Source: Bifidobacterium tsurumiense
GTDB taxonomy: Bacteria > Actinomycetota > Actinomycetes > Actinomycetales > Bifidobacteriaceae
NCBI RefSeq assembly: GCF_000741765.1
Contig: NZ_JGZU01000015.1
Location: forward strand, 124,001-188,000
Direction: 5' to 3'
Length of the DNA: 64,000 bases
Below the pieces are notes generated by a model. The model saw only the letters and a list, made by a program, of their open reading frames with translations, was not told where the DNA came from and did no database searches. Of this stretch, positions 44,712-54,070 are shown piece by piece (position 1 is the first letter of the stretch; each line of letters starts with the position of its first letter). A program made the position numbers and the translations under genes.

Positions 44712-45764
44712 TCAGACCTCAAGCAAGACCTTGATTTCCTTGCGTTCGTCCATGGCCTTGTATCCTTCAGCGGCTTCTTCAAGAGGAATACGGGCAGTGA
44801 ATACCTTGCCCGGATGAATCTCGCCGTTATCGATGCGCTTGATCAGATCAGGCAGGAATCGACGAACAGGAGCAGGACCGCCGAGCATATGCACCTCGCG
44901 GAAGAAGAGGTTCTGGCCATCGATCTTCTGGTCGTGGGAGACGCCGACAAATCCGACATATCCGCCAGGACGGCAAGACGCGAGCGCCTGATCCATGGAC
45001 TGCTGAGTGCCGACCGCTTCGCAGACGCCGTGAGCGCCCAAACCATTGGTCAATTCCTTGACCTTGGCTGCACCCTCTTCGCCGCGCTCTGCAATCACCA
45101 CATCGGCGCCGAATTCACGCGCAAGAGCCGCGCGATCCTCGTGACGCGAGAAAGCAATAACCTTCTCAGAGCCAAGAGCCTTTGCAGCCAAGATAGCGGA
45201 CAGACCGACTGCACCATCGCCGACGACGGCAATAGTCTTGCCCGGGCCGGCTTCAGCAGCCACTGCGGCAAACCAACCGGTGCCCAAAACATCGGAAGCC
45301 GCCAGATAATCAGCGATACGATCCGGATCATCAGGCTTGCCGCCAGGAACAACGACCAAGGTGCCATCTGCTTCTTCGATCCGCATATATTCCGCTTGGC
45401 TTCCGGTGTAGGTTCCGGCGTTGGCGCAGCGAGACGGGAATCCTGCCTGGCAAATCTCGCATGTGTTGTCGGAGACCATGAAGGAACCGATAACGAAATC
45501 GCCCACCTTCAGTGTCTTCACATCGTCGCCGATCTCGACAACGGTTCCAACATATTCGTGGCCCATGAACTGGTGATCCACCGGTTGCAAGCCGCGATAT
45601 GGCCACAAATCCGACCCGCAGATACAGGCGGCTGCCAGCTTGATAACTGCGTCACCCGATTTCACGACATGTGGCACATCGATCTCCTGGACTTCTACAT
45701 CGCCGGGGGCGATCATCACCACTGCCTTCATTTTCTCTGGAATTGTCATATCTTCCTGAGCCAT
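44712..45764 (-). CDS. Zinc-dependent alcohol dehydrogenase (MDR family)
   Basis: 350 residues from the ATG at 45764, which has GGAG upstream; an ATG at 45776 is in frame. Catalytic-zinc residues: Cys in AACICGSDLWPYRG, His-Glu in FMGHEYVGTVVEIG. The structural-zinc lobe is NTCEICQAGFPSRC, with three cysteines visible. NAD(P)-binding AVVGDGAVGLSAILAAKALGSEKVIAF. Members oxidise alcohols or reduce aldehydes. Its C-terminal part PAPVRRFLPDLIKRIDNGEI is typical of the class often induced by aldehydes. Single gene next to a flavodoxin-like quinone reductase. Confidence 0.93.
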   Translation of the reverse strand: MAQEDMTIPEKMKAVVMIAPGDVEVQEIDVPHVVKSGDAVIKLAAACICGSDLWPYRGLQPVDHQFMGHEYVGTVVEIGDDVKTLKVGDFVIGSFMVSDNTCEICQAGFPSRCANAGTYTGSQAEYMRIEEADGTLVVVPGGKPDDPDRIADYLAASDVLGTGWFAAVAAEAGPGKTIAVVGDGAVGLSAILAAKALGSEKVIAFSRHEDRAALAREFGADVVIAERGEEGAAKVKELTNGLGAHGVCEAVGTQQSMDQALASCRPGGYVGFVGVSHDQKIDGQNLFFREVHMLGGPAPVRRFLPDLIKRIDNGEIHPGKVFTARIPLEEAAEGYKAMDERKEIKVLLEV

Positions 45765-45824
45765 TTGATTCTCCATTCTTGGTTTTGCAAATTATCGAAG
45801 TGATAGAAACGTCTTTGTCAAACC

Positions 45825-46343
45825 CTATTTTATGTCGGACAGGATCCGCACATAGGCAGACACATAGTCTTCGAGGCGTTGTTGTTCAATGCCGGTTGTT
45901 CCATACATGACAAATGGATCCAGCCATGTGGTGCCGATGAAATTCGAGGTCTGATGCAAAGGTGCGAACAGTTGCTCCGCAGTGTAACCAGAATCCCCTT
46001 GATAGGCCTCTTCACCAGCACCGAAACCAGCTGCGATGAGCAGCTCTTTGCCGTGCAGCGCGGTTCCCTGTGAGCCGTACGCCCAGCCATATGCCAAGAC
46101 ATCGTCAAACCACTTCTTCAACAGCGGCGGCACTGAATACCAGTACACAGGGAATTGCAGAACGATGCGATCAACCTGCTCCAGAGCCTCTTGCTCGGCT
46201 TTCACATCGATATTGAAATCCGGATACTTTGCATACATGCCGATCACATCAAGTTCGGGATTTTTCCGCGCTTCTTGAGCTAAGGCCTTATTGACCGTCG
46301 AAGACTGCAGATCCGGGTGAAATACGAGTACTCTCGTACGCAT
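45825..46343 (-). CDS. Flavodoxin-like NAD(P)H:quinone oxidoreductase (MdaB/KefF type)
   Basis: 172 residues. VLVFHPDLQSSTVNKAL is the FMN-phosphate loop; DRIVLQFPVYWYSVPPLLKKWFDDVLAYGWAYG is the characteristic QFPxxWYSxPP segment of this family; LHGKELLIAAGFGAGEEAYQG follows. Two-electron reduction of quinones with NAD(P)H avoids semiquinone formation. 48 bases downstream of the quinone reductase stop is the alcohol dehydrogenase start, so the two may share a transcript. Confidence 0.92.
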   Translation of the reverse strand: MRTRVLVFHPDLQSSTVNKALAQEARKNPELDVIGMYAKYPDFNIDVKAEQEALEQVDRIVLQFPVYWYSVPPLLKKWFDDVLAYGWAYGSQGTALHGKELLIAAGFGAGEEAYQGDSGYTAEQLFAPLHQTSNFIGTTWLDPFVMYGTTGIEQQRLEDYVSAYVRILSDIK

Positions 46344-46510
46344 ACTCAGTCATCCTTTCCTTTAAAGCTCTTGTTTTGAACACTACAAGTTCAAGTCGGC
46401 TTTAAGTCAAATGAGATAATGAGTTTTAAAGCTATCCGCATAATCACGACACAAGCAGCCGATACGACTCATATTCACCAATATCCGCAACAGCGCAAGG
46501 ACTGCGAACA

Positions 46511-47236
46511 ATGAAGATAGAAGAATTCGGAAAAGATAACGACAGCATTATCGTGATGCTTCACGGCGCCAATTTCGTTCATACCTTTGGCAGACAATAT
46601 TCACTTGCCGCGGATTTTCACCTCATCATTCCCCATATCATGGGTTTCGGCGGTGAAGCTGAAAGAGTATTTGATACTGAAACGTGCATCACTGAGTTGG
46701 CTGAATATATCAGCTGACTTGGCGAAAAAGTCTTGCTCGTCGGTTTTTCATTAGGCGCTCAACTTGCTTTCAAACTCGTTTCGGAATATCCCGATTTGTT
46801 TTACGCCGCAGTAATCGTGAGTCCTTGGCTCATTAAATCCGAGTCTGAATTATCAGAAGTGATGAAGATCAATGAACAACAGCTCGCATCACTTCAGAAA
46901 AGCTGGCTATGCAATATCGTCGGGATGATGAACGGAATGCCCAGGGGGCACAGAAAAGAATTCGTCGAACAAATGCAGAAAGTCAGCATCCAAACCATTC
47001 GCAATTCAGTGGATAACGGCATTACCTTCGAAAGCGAACCCGGATTCACTGATGTTGCAATTCCCGTCGTGGCTTTGGCAGGCGCCCGAGAACAACAATC
47101 AATGATCGACAGTGTTCAAAAGATGGCTGAGATCAACCCGCATTGCCGATATGAAATATGGGAGAAAGCCGCCCACAACATCCCACCCGTATTTGCGAAG
47201 GATTTCAATGCGCTGATTACACGTATGACGCGATAA
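46511..47236 (+). pseudogene. Alpha/beta hydrolase interrupted by an in-frame TGA
   Basis: Two pieces in one frame, 68 and about 172 codons, separated by TGA at 46715-46717 (ATC AGC TGA CTT GGC). N-terminal IIVMLHGANFVHTFGRQY gives the oxyanion-hole HG; the second piece has the nucleophile elbow LLVGFSLGAQLAFKL and the late acid/His region EIWEKAAHNIPPVF. The stop falls between the oxyanion loop and the nucleophile, so the protein is inactive unless the stop is read through. A single substitution explains it. Confidence 0.85.
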
Positions 47237-47478
47237 ATCGTTGGGTCTAGTATTCTTTGTCCAACATTGGGAGTGTATACAAAGAGCAAAATTCCTTGAT
47301 ATTGACGAGGTTCCAGCACTCTGCACTGAATATTTGTGATCCATAGGGATATATAAGCCAAGCCGAGTACATCGAATGGGAAAGTGTGCGCAAATAGTTG
47401 CCGGGTAGGCGAACTGCAACCGACAACGGCACAACATTTCCATGGAGCACTGGAGGCTTATGTGTCGATCCGGAAAGC

Positions 47479-48318
47479 TTAGCGGGTTCGCCTCAGCAGT
47501 TCTCGGAGACTCAGCGGTTCACGGCCGGTGATATCGCAGATATCTGTGGTGACCTCTTCCAATTCTCCTGCAGCGATTGCAGTGTACGTTGAAACCCAAG
47601 CTTCACGTTGCCAGTCCGGTACATCCCATGCCATACGAGAAGCATATGCCTCGTCCACTGTCTCGTTGTGGTAGCTAACGCTCCTGCCAGTCTCTTCACT
47701 GATGATCTGGGCAACTTCGTCCAAGGTGAGCGCCTGCGGCCCTGTGAGGGTATAAGTTTTGCCGGCATGGGCGGCTGGATCAAGCAGTATCTGAGCAGCA
47801 GCCGCAGCTGCATCGGTGCGGGCAACTGCAGCGACACACCCTCGCCCTGCAGGCCCCCGAATCACACTGTCATCTCCGGCTAGGCCTGCAAGGAAGTCTT
47901 GGTAAAAGCTATCACGCAAGAAGGTGAATTTCATACCGGATTGACGGATATGCTCCTCAGTGTGCCAGTGGGTACGCGCCAGAGTAAAAGTGGCATTGGG
48001 TGCAGCGTTCTGGAAGGACAGATAGACAATGTGTTCCACACCAGCTGCGCCTGCGGCATTTATAAACGCCTTGTGCTGTTCGAGGCGGTCAGAGCTCTCT
48101 GCTGCAGACACCATGAAAACCGTGGATGCATCTTTCAGAGCCTCCTTATTCCCCGCTAAGTCAGCATAGCCAGCAGTTTCTATTACCTGAGTATCAGGGA
48201 GCTGAGGGGCACGTGCGGTTGATCGGACGAGCAAGGTCAACGGGATATTGTGACCAACTAAGCTACGGGCAACCAAGCCTCCGAGAAAGCCAGTAGATCC
48301 AGTCACTGCAACTCGCAT
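47479..48318 (-). CDS. NmrA-like NAD(P)-binding protein
   Basis: 279 residues; ATG at 48318 behind GGAGACGTC. Rossmann motif VAVTGSTGFLGGLVARSLVG, RSTARAPQLPDTQVIETAGYAD, VYLSFQNAAPNATFTLARTHWHTEEHIRQSG, TFLRDSFYQDFLAGLAG and an C-terminal ETGRSVSYHNETVDE. It resembles the QorB/YtfG quinone-reductase-like SDR group, which reduces quinones with NADPH. Activity is inferred from the group. Confidence 0.88.
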   Translation of the reverse strand: MRVAVTGSTGFLGGLVARSLVGHNIPLTLLVRSTARAPQLPDTQVIETAGYADLAGNKEALKDASTVFMVSAAESSDRLEQHKAFINAAGAAGVEHIVYLSFQNAAPNATFTLARTHWHTEEHIRQSGMKFTFLRDSFYQDFLAGLAGDDSVIRGPAGRGCVAAVARTDAAAAAAQILLDPAAHAGKTYTLTGPQALTLDEVAQIISEETGRSVSYHNETVDEAYASRMAWDVPDWQREAWVSTYTAIAAGELEEVTTDICDITGREPLSLRELLRRTR

Positions 48319-48940
48319 GACGTCTCCTTCAATACGATGGCAGCGACATCTCTACCATTCACACCGTTACAACAAGTTATAAATTGAACGACCATCAAAC
48401 GATGCTCGTTAATGGATTACATATTCCACAATATCCCAATGGATTGAAATGGGACGTCTGCATTCCTTGTGACCGTCGCAGTGCAGTTGAATCCGGTTAT
48501 GTGCCGAGATCGAGGGTACCGGTGCTCTAGACTCAGAATCTGGTATTACGCCACATCTCAAGTGAATCATGATGGCATGAACTTTACACTTGCCGTCCGC
48601 AGCATCAGCGATGAGACGTTTGTCTAACAGGACGGGATTGGAAGTCATACTCTCGCGCCGGATGTAGCGGCCAAAAGCTTGCGTGTAGACATCGAGCAGG
48701 CGAGAGATATCTTCGCCATGGATTAGGAACACGCTCCAGATTGACGAGACCAGGAAGCTGGTGGCGCGGGAAGTGGAGAGCGATGCTCTCTACATGCCTC
48801 GACTCGTCTGCTACCTCCTTGAGAACACTTGGCCGGGGTGGACAACCGTCTGGTCAGCCGAAGGAACAGGGAAGCCTGCAGGCTGCGGACGTTGATCCGG
48901 CCACCATCTTCACACACCGTTCTGATCACACGCCGTGCGA
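48319..48940 (-). other. 622-base region with a possible decayed gene
   Basis: No gene is firmly supported. A minus-strand frame of 107 codons (48409-48732, GTG start) contains plausible protein-like sequence (SRLLDVYTQAFGRYIRRES, LIADAADGKCKVHA). In the neighbouring frame, just upstream, VLKEVADESRHVESIALHFPRH also looks coding, so this may be a small gene broken by a frameshift. No family was recognised. Confidence 0.3.
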
Positions 48941-49846
48941 TCATGCATCCGATCTAGAGCCGGGATTCTCCGGAGAGCCATCCAAGAACCTTCCCAGCTC
49001 GGCGGCAAATTCTTCCGCATATTGGAAGATCGAGCCATGCCCGGCGTTCGGGTAGATCACGAGACGACTACCCGGAATATGCGAATGCATGATGGGCGAG
49101 TTGGCGGTTGGAACTTGGCGATCATTGTCACCATTCACAATGAGCGTGGGCTGATTAATATGTGCCATGTTATCCAACGACGCTTTCCCCCACCGGTGGA
49201 TCGCTCGCAATTGCCCGAGGAATGAGGGAACCGTCATAGCGTGGTCTTTGTTTTCCGGCCGCCTTTGTGCCATCCTCCCGAGGACTTTCTTGGCTTCTCG
49301 GGAACCGCGGGCATCATGGCCGTAGAATATATAGCGTTTCGGATCGTTGCGCGTCAGGGCAGCGCGCAACATGAAACCGAAGGTCACCCGCGTTACTGCC
49401 TCCACTCCTTCTCCACCGCGCGGTGCCGTTCCAGCGAGAATCAGCCGGTGAACTAATGTGGGATCGGCGCGTACAATTTCCTGAGCAATCATTCCGCCCA
49501 TGGACAACCCCAGCAAATTAATGAAGGAATATCCGAGAGCATGGATAATGTCGATTGCTTGGATAGCCATCTCCTCAATGGTGTCGGGCACTGCGCCTGA
49601 ACTTGCCCCGACACCCGGCAGATCAAGAAGGACCACATGATTGTTGGTGGCGAGTAGATCGATGAGGAGAGGATCCCACTCGTCTAAGGTTGCCGCCAGA
49701 TGGGTGAGCATAACCAACGGAATCTCACTGGCTCCCGCACCAGCCTCTCGATAGGCGATGCGTTGCCCATTGACCTGGACATAGGAATTACGCTGCCCAA
49801 TATATCCTGCTCTGGATTCCAGCCCATCCTTCTCCGTGTTGTTCAT
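48941..49846 (-). CDS. Alpha/beta hydrolase
   Basis: 301 residues from ATG 49846; a TTG start at 49867 would overlap the upstream gene. Alpha/beta hydrolase motifs: PLVMLTHLAATLDEWDPLLIDLL, VVLLDLPGVGASSG, the nucleophile elbow LLGLSMGGMIAQEI, and the late acid/His in IVNGDNDRQVPT and PNAGHGSIF. It belongs to the haloperoxidase/esterase-like group. Third gene of the Rrf2-quinone reductase-hydrolase operon, four bases after the quinone reductase. Confidence 0.92.
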   Translation of the reverse strand: MNNTEKDGLESRAGYIGQRNSYVQVNGQRIAYREAGAGASEIPLVMLTHLAATLDEWDPLLIDLLATNNHVVLLDLPGVGASSGAVPDTIEEMAIQAIDIIHALGYSFINLLGLSMGGMIAQEIVRADPTLVHRLILAGTAPRGGEGVEAVTRVTFGFMLRAALTRNDPKRYIFYGHDARGSREAKKVLGRMAQRRPENKDHAMTVPSFLGQLRAIHRWGKASLDNMAHINQPTLIVNGDNDRQVPTANSPIMHSHIPGSRLVIYPNAGHGSIFQYAEEFAAELGRFLDGSPENPGSRSDA

Positions 49847-49850
49847 ATAA

Positions 49851-50897
49851 TCACTTTCCTTCCGCAATCGATAGGACTGTTTTGCCGCGGGAATGTCCGT
49901 TTACAACCTTCACGAGTGCCTCGTTCACCTGCTCAAAGGGAAAGACCGTATCAACGGACGGCGTGATGTTACGATCCTGAAGAATTTGTGCAGCACTGCG
50001 CAACTGCGCACCATTGGATTGCACAAAAATAAAGTCGTATGTGATCCCATAACGGGCGGCCATCCGGTCGAGTTTTCGCCCAGCCACTGTAAACAACAGT
50101 CGCTTCGGGGCGGACAGCCCCATACGCCGCGCAAAAGCACCATTTGGCATCCCCTTCAGTGAAACAAGATGTCCACCCGAGCGGAGAATGCTCATCTGCT
50201 TTTCGGTTTCCTCGCCACCGCGCGTATCGAGGACGAAATCAATATCGTGGAGAGCTGCAGCATAGTCCTCCGTTGCGTAATCCAAGAAGCGGGAGGTTCC
50301 CAATGCCATGACCCGTTCCTTATTGCGGGCCGATCCGTTGGTGATAACGGTGAGACCCTGGGCTACGGCCAGAGGGATTGCCATTGCGCCTACACCGCCT
50401 GTGCCTCCTGAAATAAAAATGGTTTGACCGGGCTGCGGGTTCATGAGTTCGAATGCCTGGGTGATGGTCAGCGCAGTCAAGGGAACAGCGGCCGCTTGGA
50501 TAGTGGTGAGATAGTCCGGTACAGGAGCAAGGGCTTCAAGGTCAACAGCAACATATTCTGCAAACGCCCCAATACTGCGGAAGGGAAGGCGAGCAAATAC
50601 CCGCTGCCCTTCCTTGAACTCGGCTGTGGTGGCGCTACTGTGAGAAGAGGCCGATAGCACGGCCGGAGCATTAATGGATTCAATAATGCCGACCAGCTCA
50701 TTTCCAGCAATCAGCGGCAATTTATATGGAGTTATGAGTTTGACTTCGCCGTGGGCAATCATGTTATCCAGTGGATTGACCCCGGCCGCTAGTACCCGAA
50801 TAAGGGCTTGGCCGGCTTTAGGTTGAGGTGTAGGCACGTCGTCGAGTTGGAGTTCTTGCTGGTCTGAGCTGTAGGAATAAAGTCGTGCAGCTTTCAT
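49851..50897 (-). CDS. NADPH:quinone oxidoreductase (MDR superfamily, zinc-free)
   Basis: 348 residues; ATG at 50897 behind AAAGGACCCC. N-terminal GroES-like part (ALIRVLAAGVNPLDNMIAHGEV, PLIAGNELVGIIESI) lacks zinc ligands, as in quinone reductases. Rossmann part: QTIFISGGTGGVGAMAIPLAVAQGLTVITNGSARNKERVMALG. The late segment RGGEETEKQMSILRSGGHLVSLKG and C-terminal NGHSRGKTVLSI are typical of the QOR/YhdH group. Second gene in the Rrf2 operon; expected to respond to quinone or electrophile stress. Confidence 0.93.
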   Translation of the reverse strand: MKAARLYSYSSDQQELQLDDVPTPQPKAGQALIRVLAAGVNPLDNMIAHGEVKLITPYKLPLIAGNELVGIIESINAPAVLSASSHSSATTAEFKEGQRVFARLPFRSIGAFAEYVAVDLEALAPVPDYLTTIQAAAVPLTALTITQAFELMNPQPGQTIFISGGTGGVGAMAIPLAVAQGLTVITNGSARNKERVMALGTSRFLDYATEDYAAALHDIDFVLDTRGGEETEKQMSILRSGGHLVSLKGMPNGAFARRMGLSAPKRLLFTVAGRKLDRMAARYGITYDFIFVQSNGAQLRSAAQILQDRNITPSVDTVFPFEQVNEALVKVVNGHSRGKTVLSIAEGK

Positions 50898-50906
50898 GGG
50901 GTCCTT

Positions 50907-51377
50907 TCAGATAGACGTAGTGCCATTACTGGCCGTGGTGTTGAGCTGTGGTTGTTCCAGTAGTAGCGGCGCTGCGATAGAGGTCCTGGATAAGGACACG
51001 GAGAGTACGAGCACCCAATTCGGTCGCGAGATCGTGTTCAATTTGGGCGGAAGGTGGGGGTCAGGATGGCACCAATGTGCTGTCCGATAGGGCAATCTGG
51101 ATTGGTGGTCTTCATGCACATTAAAGAGATGCTTATCTGGATAGACAGCATCGTAAACGTCTGCCAGAGTAATGTCCTCGGCCGGTCTGGCAAGAACAAA
51201 TCCGGCTTTCCCTTGACTGGACTCTACGATGCCACCCTGTTTGAGGAGGCCTGTCAATTTACGGATATGACTGGGATTGGTTCCGACGCTCTGGGCCAGG
51301 GCTTGGGAACTCGCCGTGCCTGTGGTTTCGGATATGTACACCAGGGCGTGGAGTGCTTGAGCGAATTTTGTGTCCAT
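50907..51377 (-). pseudogene. Rrf2-family regulator with two frameshifts in the C-terminal part
   Basis: The reading frame (156 codons) starts as a normal Rrf2 protein (FAQALHALVYISETTG, SSQALAQSVGTNPSHIRKLTGLLKQGGIVES, LADVYDAVYPDKHLFNVHE) and then changes frame. The neighbouring frame continues with TNPDCPIGQHIGAILTPTF, and a third with AQIEHDLATELGARTL and a plausible end near 50931. Two single-base insertions (near GAAGACC and TTCCGCCC) account for it. Repaired, it is an Rrf2 protein with a single Cys, resembling YwnA rather than an Fe-S sensor. The helix-turn-helix is intact, so the truncated protein may still bind DNA. Heads the operon with quinone reductase and hydrolase. Confidence 0.75.
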
Positions 51378-52335
51378 AGTAGGATTTTTCCCGCTTCATC
51401 TACTTGTATCTATTACAGATACAAGTATAGGGATGTAAAACCCATCTGTCAAGCAGAAGACATGCTGATCTACTACAGCGCTCCGCCATTATGTCTGTTT
51501 GAACTTGGACAGCATCGTCTAGGATTGGCATTGACAGCGTAGCCACCCACTCGAACTGTCTGCTAATGTTCACCGAACTCACCAACAACCGCGCCGCCAG
51601 CTTTATGAGCAGCCCCCGCTGCTCGGCGTCAGACCTCAAACCATCTGACCCCGCTCTCCCCCAACTAGATCACTGACAGGGGATGATCGCTGTTTTGCCC
51701 GATAGCAGGCCGCTTTCTGCGATTCCATCCCTAATTTGGTTTATATCTAAACCACTACCAACAAAGACCCGCATCCCCGCCAAGGCATGAAATTATTCAC
51801 CGATTACGTCCGACTCACATCTCAGGAATACAGCCCCTTGCCCTTCTCTTGCTGACATATTCCATACCTTGCTGGAATCTCCGGAATTGATGAGCAACGA
51901 CTTGTATCAAGATCAACGGATCGACGTGGCAGGTTGAAACGTCCGGGGCATCCCGGGTATTGTCCCGTAACACCCGGAAACCTTTGCATCCAGAGTAACT
52001 CCCGATTTTTTGAACCAAAGGTGGTCACGATGGATACAAGGCCTGAGGTGGGTGCGCTTTGAGGGCTAGTGGGTGCATTTGTGGAGCCCGGTGGGTGCAT
52101 AGCTCGCAGTGCTGGATGCTCGATCGAGGCAATGGATGCATCGTATTTGTAGATTGGGTGACGGCGATTCTTGGATGGAGGGGGATGTAGTTCGGTGCAC
52201 TCGGGTATTGAATCGACTGGTGCGCAAGGGGATGCGAAATCGTCGGTTGTTATCGTAAGCGGTATTAGGTTTTCAGAGTTGAACGACGATCAGTTGCAAG
52301 ATGGTCATCACTCGTGGAGAAATGAGTGGGGTTGT
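51378..52335. other. 958-base region without a supported gene
   Basis: Holds the Rrf2 operator (51401-51427) and otherwise only short frames with no recognisable protein. Three spaced copies of GTGGGTGC occur between 52049 and 52098. Composition changes across it, from GC-rich near the Rrf2 operon to more AT-rich near the TetR gene, consistent with a junction between two acquired segments. Confidence 0.45.
51401..51427. promoter_or_regulatory. Perfect 11-5-11 operator upstream of the Rrf2 operon
   Basis: TACTTGTATCT and AGATACAAGTA are exact inverted copies around ATTAC. The element ends 24 bases before the Rrf2 ATG. Position and symmetry fit autoregulation by Rrf2. Confidence 0.75.
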
Positions 52336-52845
52336 TCACTGGTTATGGCTTAGAAACAGTGAGAGCCGTTCAGCTCCGTCTTCTTTCATACCGCGTTTGA
52401 TCCATTCGAACATCCATCCATAAATGCCATATGCCCAGAAGGATTTCATATATGCCTCAAGATTGGGTATTTCGGGTGTAATTTGTATAGTTTTAACGAT
52501 TGTCTCCATTATGACGGAAGACATTCCTGCGTTGTATAGAGTTAGGTAAAAGTCTTTGTGTGCCCTATAAAAATCAAATAATGACGGGAATAGCGTTTCC
52601 GGTTGCGATTCGGGGTTCGATTCATATAATTCACCCCATTCTTTAACGAGTCGATCTGATTCACTTTTTAGGACGTCCTCTTTATTTCTGTAGTTGCGGT
52701 AAAAGGAAACGCGTCCTACCTTTGCTGCACTCGTTAGCTCACTTACGGAAATATCCGCAAGATTCTTCTCTTTTAGGAGACGGAGGAGCGCGGCCGTCAT
52801 CTGTCTTTTAACGTACGTGTTTTTCTGTTCATTGTTCATACTCAT
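52336..52845 (-). CDS. TetR/AcrR family transcriptional regulator
   Basis: 169 residues from ATG 52845 (a TTG at 52857 is in frame). Helix-turn-helix ALLRLLKEKNLADISVSELTSAAKVGRVSFYRNYRNKEDVLKSE; C-terminal domain YRAHKDFYLTLYNAGMSSVI of the DhaS/TetR_C_7-like group. AT-richer than the genes to the left. Divergent from the two hydrolase genes; the roughly 100-base interval is likely to be its operator region. Confidence 0.9.
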   Translation of the reverse strand: MSMNNEQKNTYVKRQMTAALLRLLKEKNLADISVSELTSAAKVGRVSFYRNYRNKEDVLKSESDRLVKEWGELYESNPESQPETLFPSLFDFYRAHKDFYLTLYNAGMSSVIMETIVKTIQITPEIPNLEAYMKSFWAYGIYGWMFEWIKRGMKEDGAERLSLFLSHNQ

Positions 52846-52948
52846 GCGATGAAACAAACCACCTATCTATGTTTCACTTTGCCGAAACACTTGTGTCATT
52901 GACGGGTTTATGCTGCACTTGTTACATCAGCTTGTCAAGGAGGTACCC

Positions 52949-54070
52949 GTGCGGAAGGCTATGAAAATCATCGGAATTATCACTGTCGCCGTAGTAGCGG
53001 TGGTCGGCATCGTCGTGGCGGTGATTCTTCATAAGACCGTTCTTGTCGAGCATCCGGAGCTCGAAGGAAAACCGGAAATCGGGGAATGGTACCGGATTTC
53101 TCCGGAGGGGACGAAGTCATCGGATAGTAGTGAGTGGCACGGACTTCTAAAGCTTGGAACAGAGAACAAGGTCGCCGTATATTTCTTCGGCGGTGGGGTG
53201 AGCATTAACGGCTATACTTCTGAGCGAGGTAAGGAATTTTTCGCTACCACCGCTCAAATACAAGATTTTGTTGCCTCTGGAGGAATTTCCAGTGACGACG
53301 AGAGAAATCCCTTCAAAGATTGGACTTTCCTTGTCCTTCCGTACGCTTCTGGAGATTTTCATAGTGGCACTGGAACCTATCGTTACATGGATGGGGATCA
53401 AGAGAAGGCCGTTTACCATAACGGTTACGAAAATTATTCTGCTTTTATGGAAGCGGCTAAATATTATGTTGGAGAGCCAGATACGCTACTTGTCACTGGT
53501 TTCTCCGCCGGTGGATTCGCGACTTCTCTTCTTGCGGACGATGTAATTGACCGTTTTCCTTCTGCCGAGAATGTGACAGTCAACGTAGATAGTGCATTGC
53601 TTCTCTACGATGATTGGCATGAAACAGCGACCGATCTCTGGCAATCGCCAAAGGTGATATCTGATCGACTGACCAGCAATAATCTGGTGTTGGATAGCCT
53701 GACAGCCCTACATCAGAAGCGCGGCGATAGCGTCAAAATCTTGTTTGACTGCTCCTATCGCGACGATACGCTACAGCAGTACCAGGAATTTATCCGCAAT
53801 GGTGCAATGAATGTGGACAAGGAGAGTGGCGACCGGTTCCAGAAGGACCTCGCTGAGATGGTCAGTGAACTGCAAAAGAACATCCCAAACATCGGTGTCT
53901 ACATCTGGAACTATGGAGCGGACAGCGACACAGGCAACACTCAGCACACCATCATTTCTTCCAACGTATTTGATGAACTAGAAGAAGGAAAGAGCGTCGC
54001 AGAGTGGATACACGACGCAGTAAACGGCAAAATCGAATCCTATGGGCTTGACCTGCTCCATAATAGTTAG
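52949..54070 (+). CDS. Membrane-anchored alpha/beta hydrolase (pectinacetylesterase-like)
   Basis: 373 residues; GTG at 52949 chosen because AAGGAGGT sits four bases upstream. An N-terminal helix (IIGIITVAVVAVVGIVVAVIL) anchors it with the catalytic domain outside. GWYRISPEGTK-like start, KVAVYFFGGGVSINGYTS (oxyanion loop), the nucleophile elbow LLVTGFSAGGFATSLL, DCSYRDD and the late His in NTQHTIISS match the pectinacetylesterase/NOTUM-like carboxylesterase family. Expected to deacylate an extracellular glycan, lipid or peptide; substrate unknown. Confidence 0.85.
   Translation: MRKAMKIIGIITVAVVAVVGIVVAVILHKTVLVEHPELEGKPEIGEWYRISPEGTKSSDSSEWHGLLKLGTENKVAVYFFGGGVSINGYTSERGKEFFATTAQIQDFVASGGISSDDERNPFKDWTFLVLPYASGDFHSGTGTYRYMDGDQEKAVYHNGYENYSAFMEAAKYYVGEPDTLLVTGFSAGGFATSLLADDVIDRFPSAENVTVNVDSALLLYDDWHETATDLWQSPKVISDRLTSNNLVLDSLTALHQKRGDSVKILFDCSYRDDTLQQYQEFIRNGAMNVDKESGDRFQKDLAEMVSELQKNIPNIGVYIWNYGADSDTGNTQHTIISSNVFDELEEGKSVAEWIHDAVNGKIESYGLDLLHNS

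Noticed and set aside
48723-48944. Minus-strand frame of 73 codons
   Set aside because: Arg/Ser-rich and out of frame with the more protein-like sequence nearby; listed only as part of a possible remnant.
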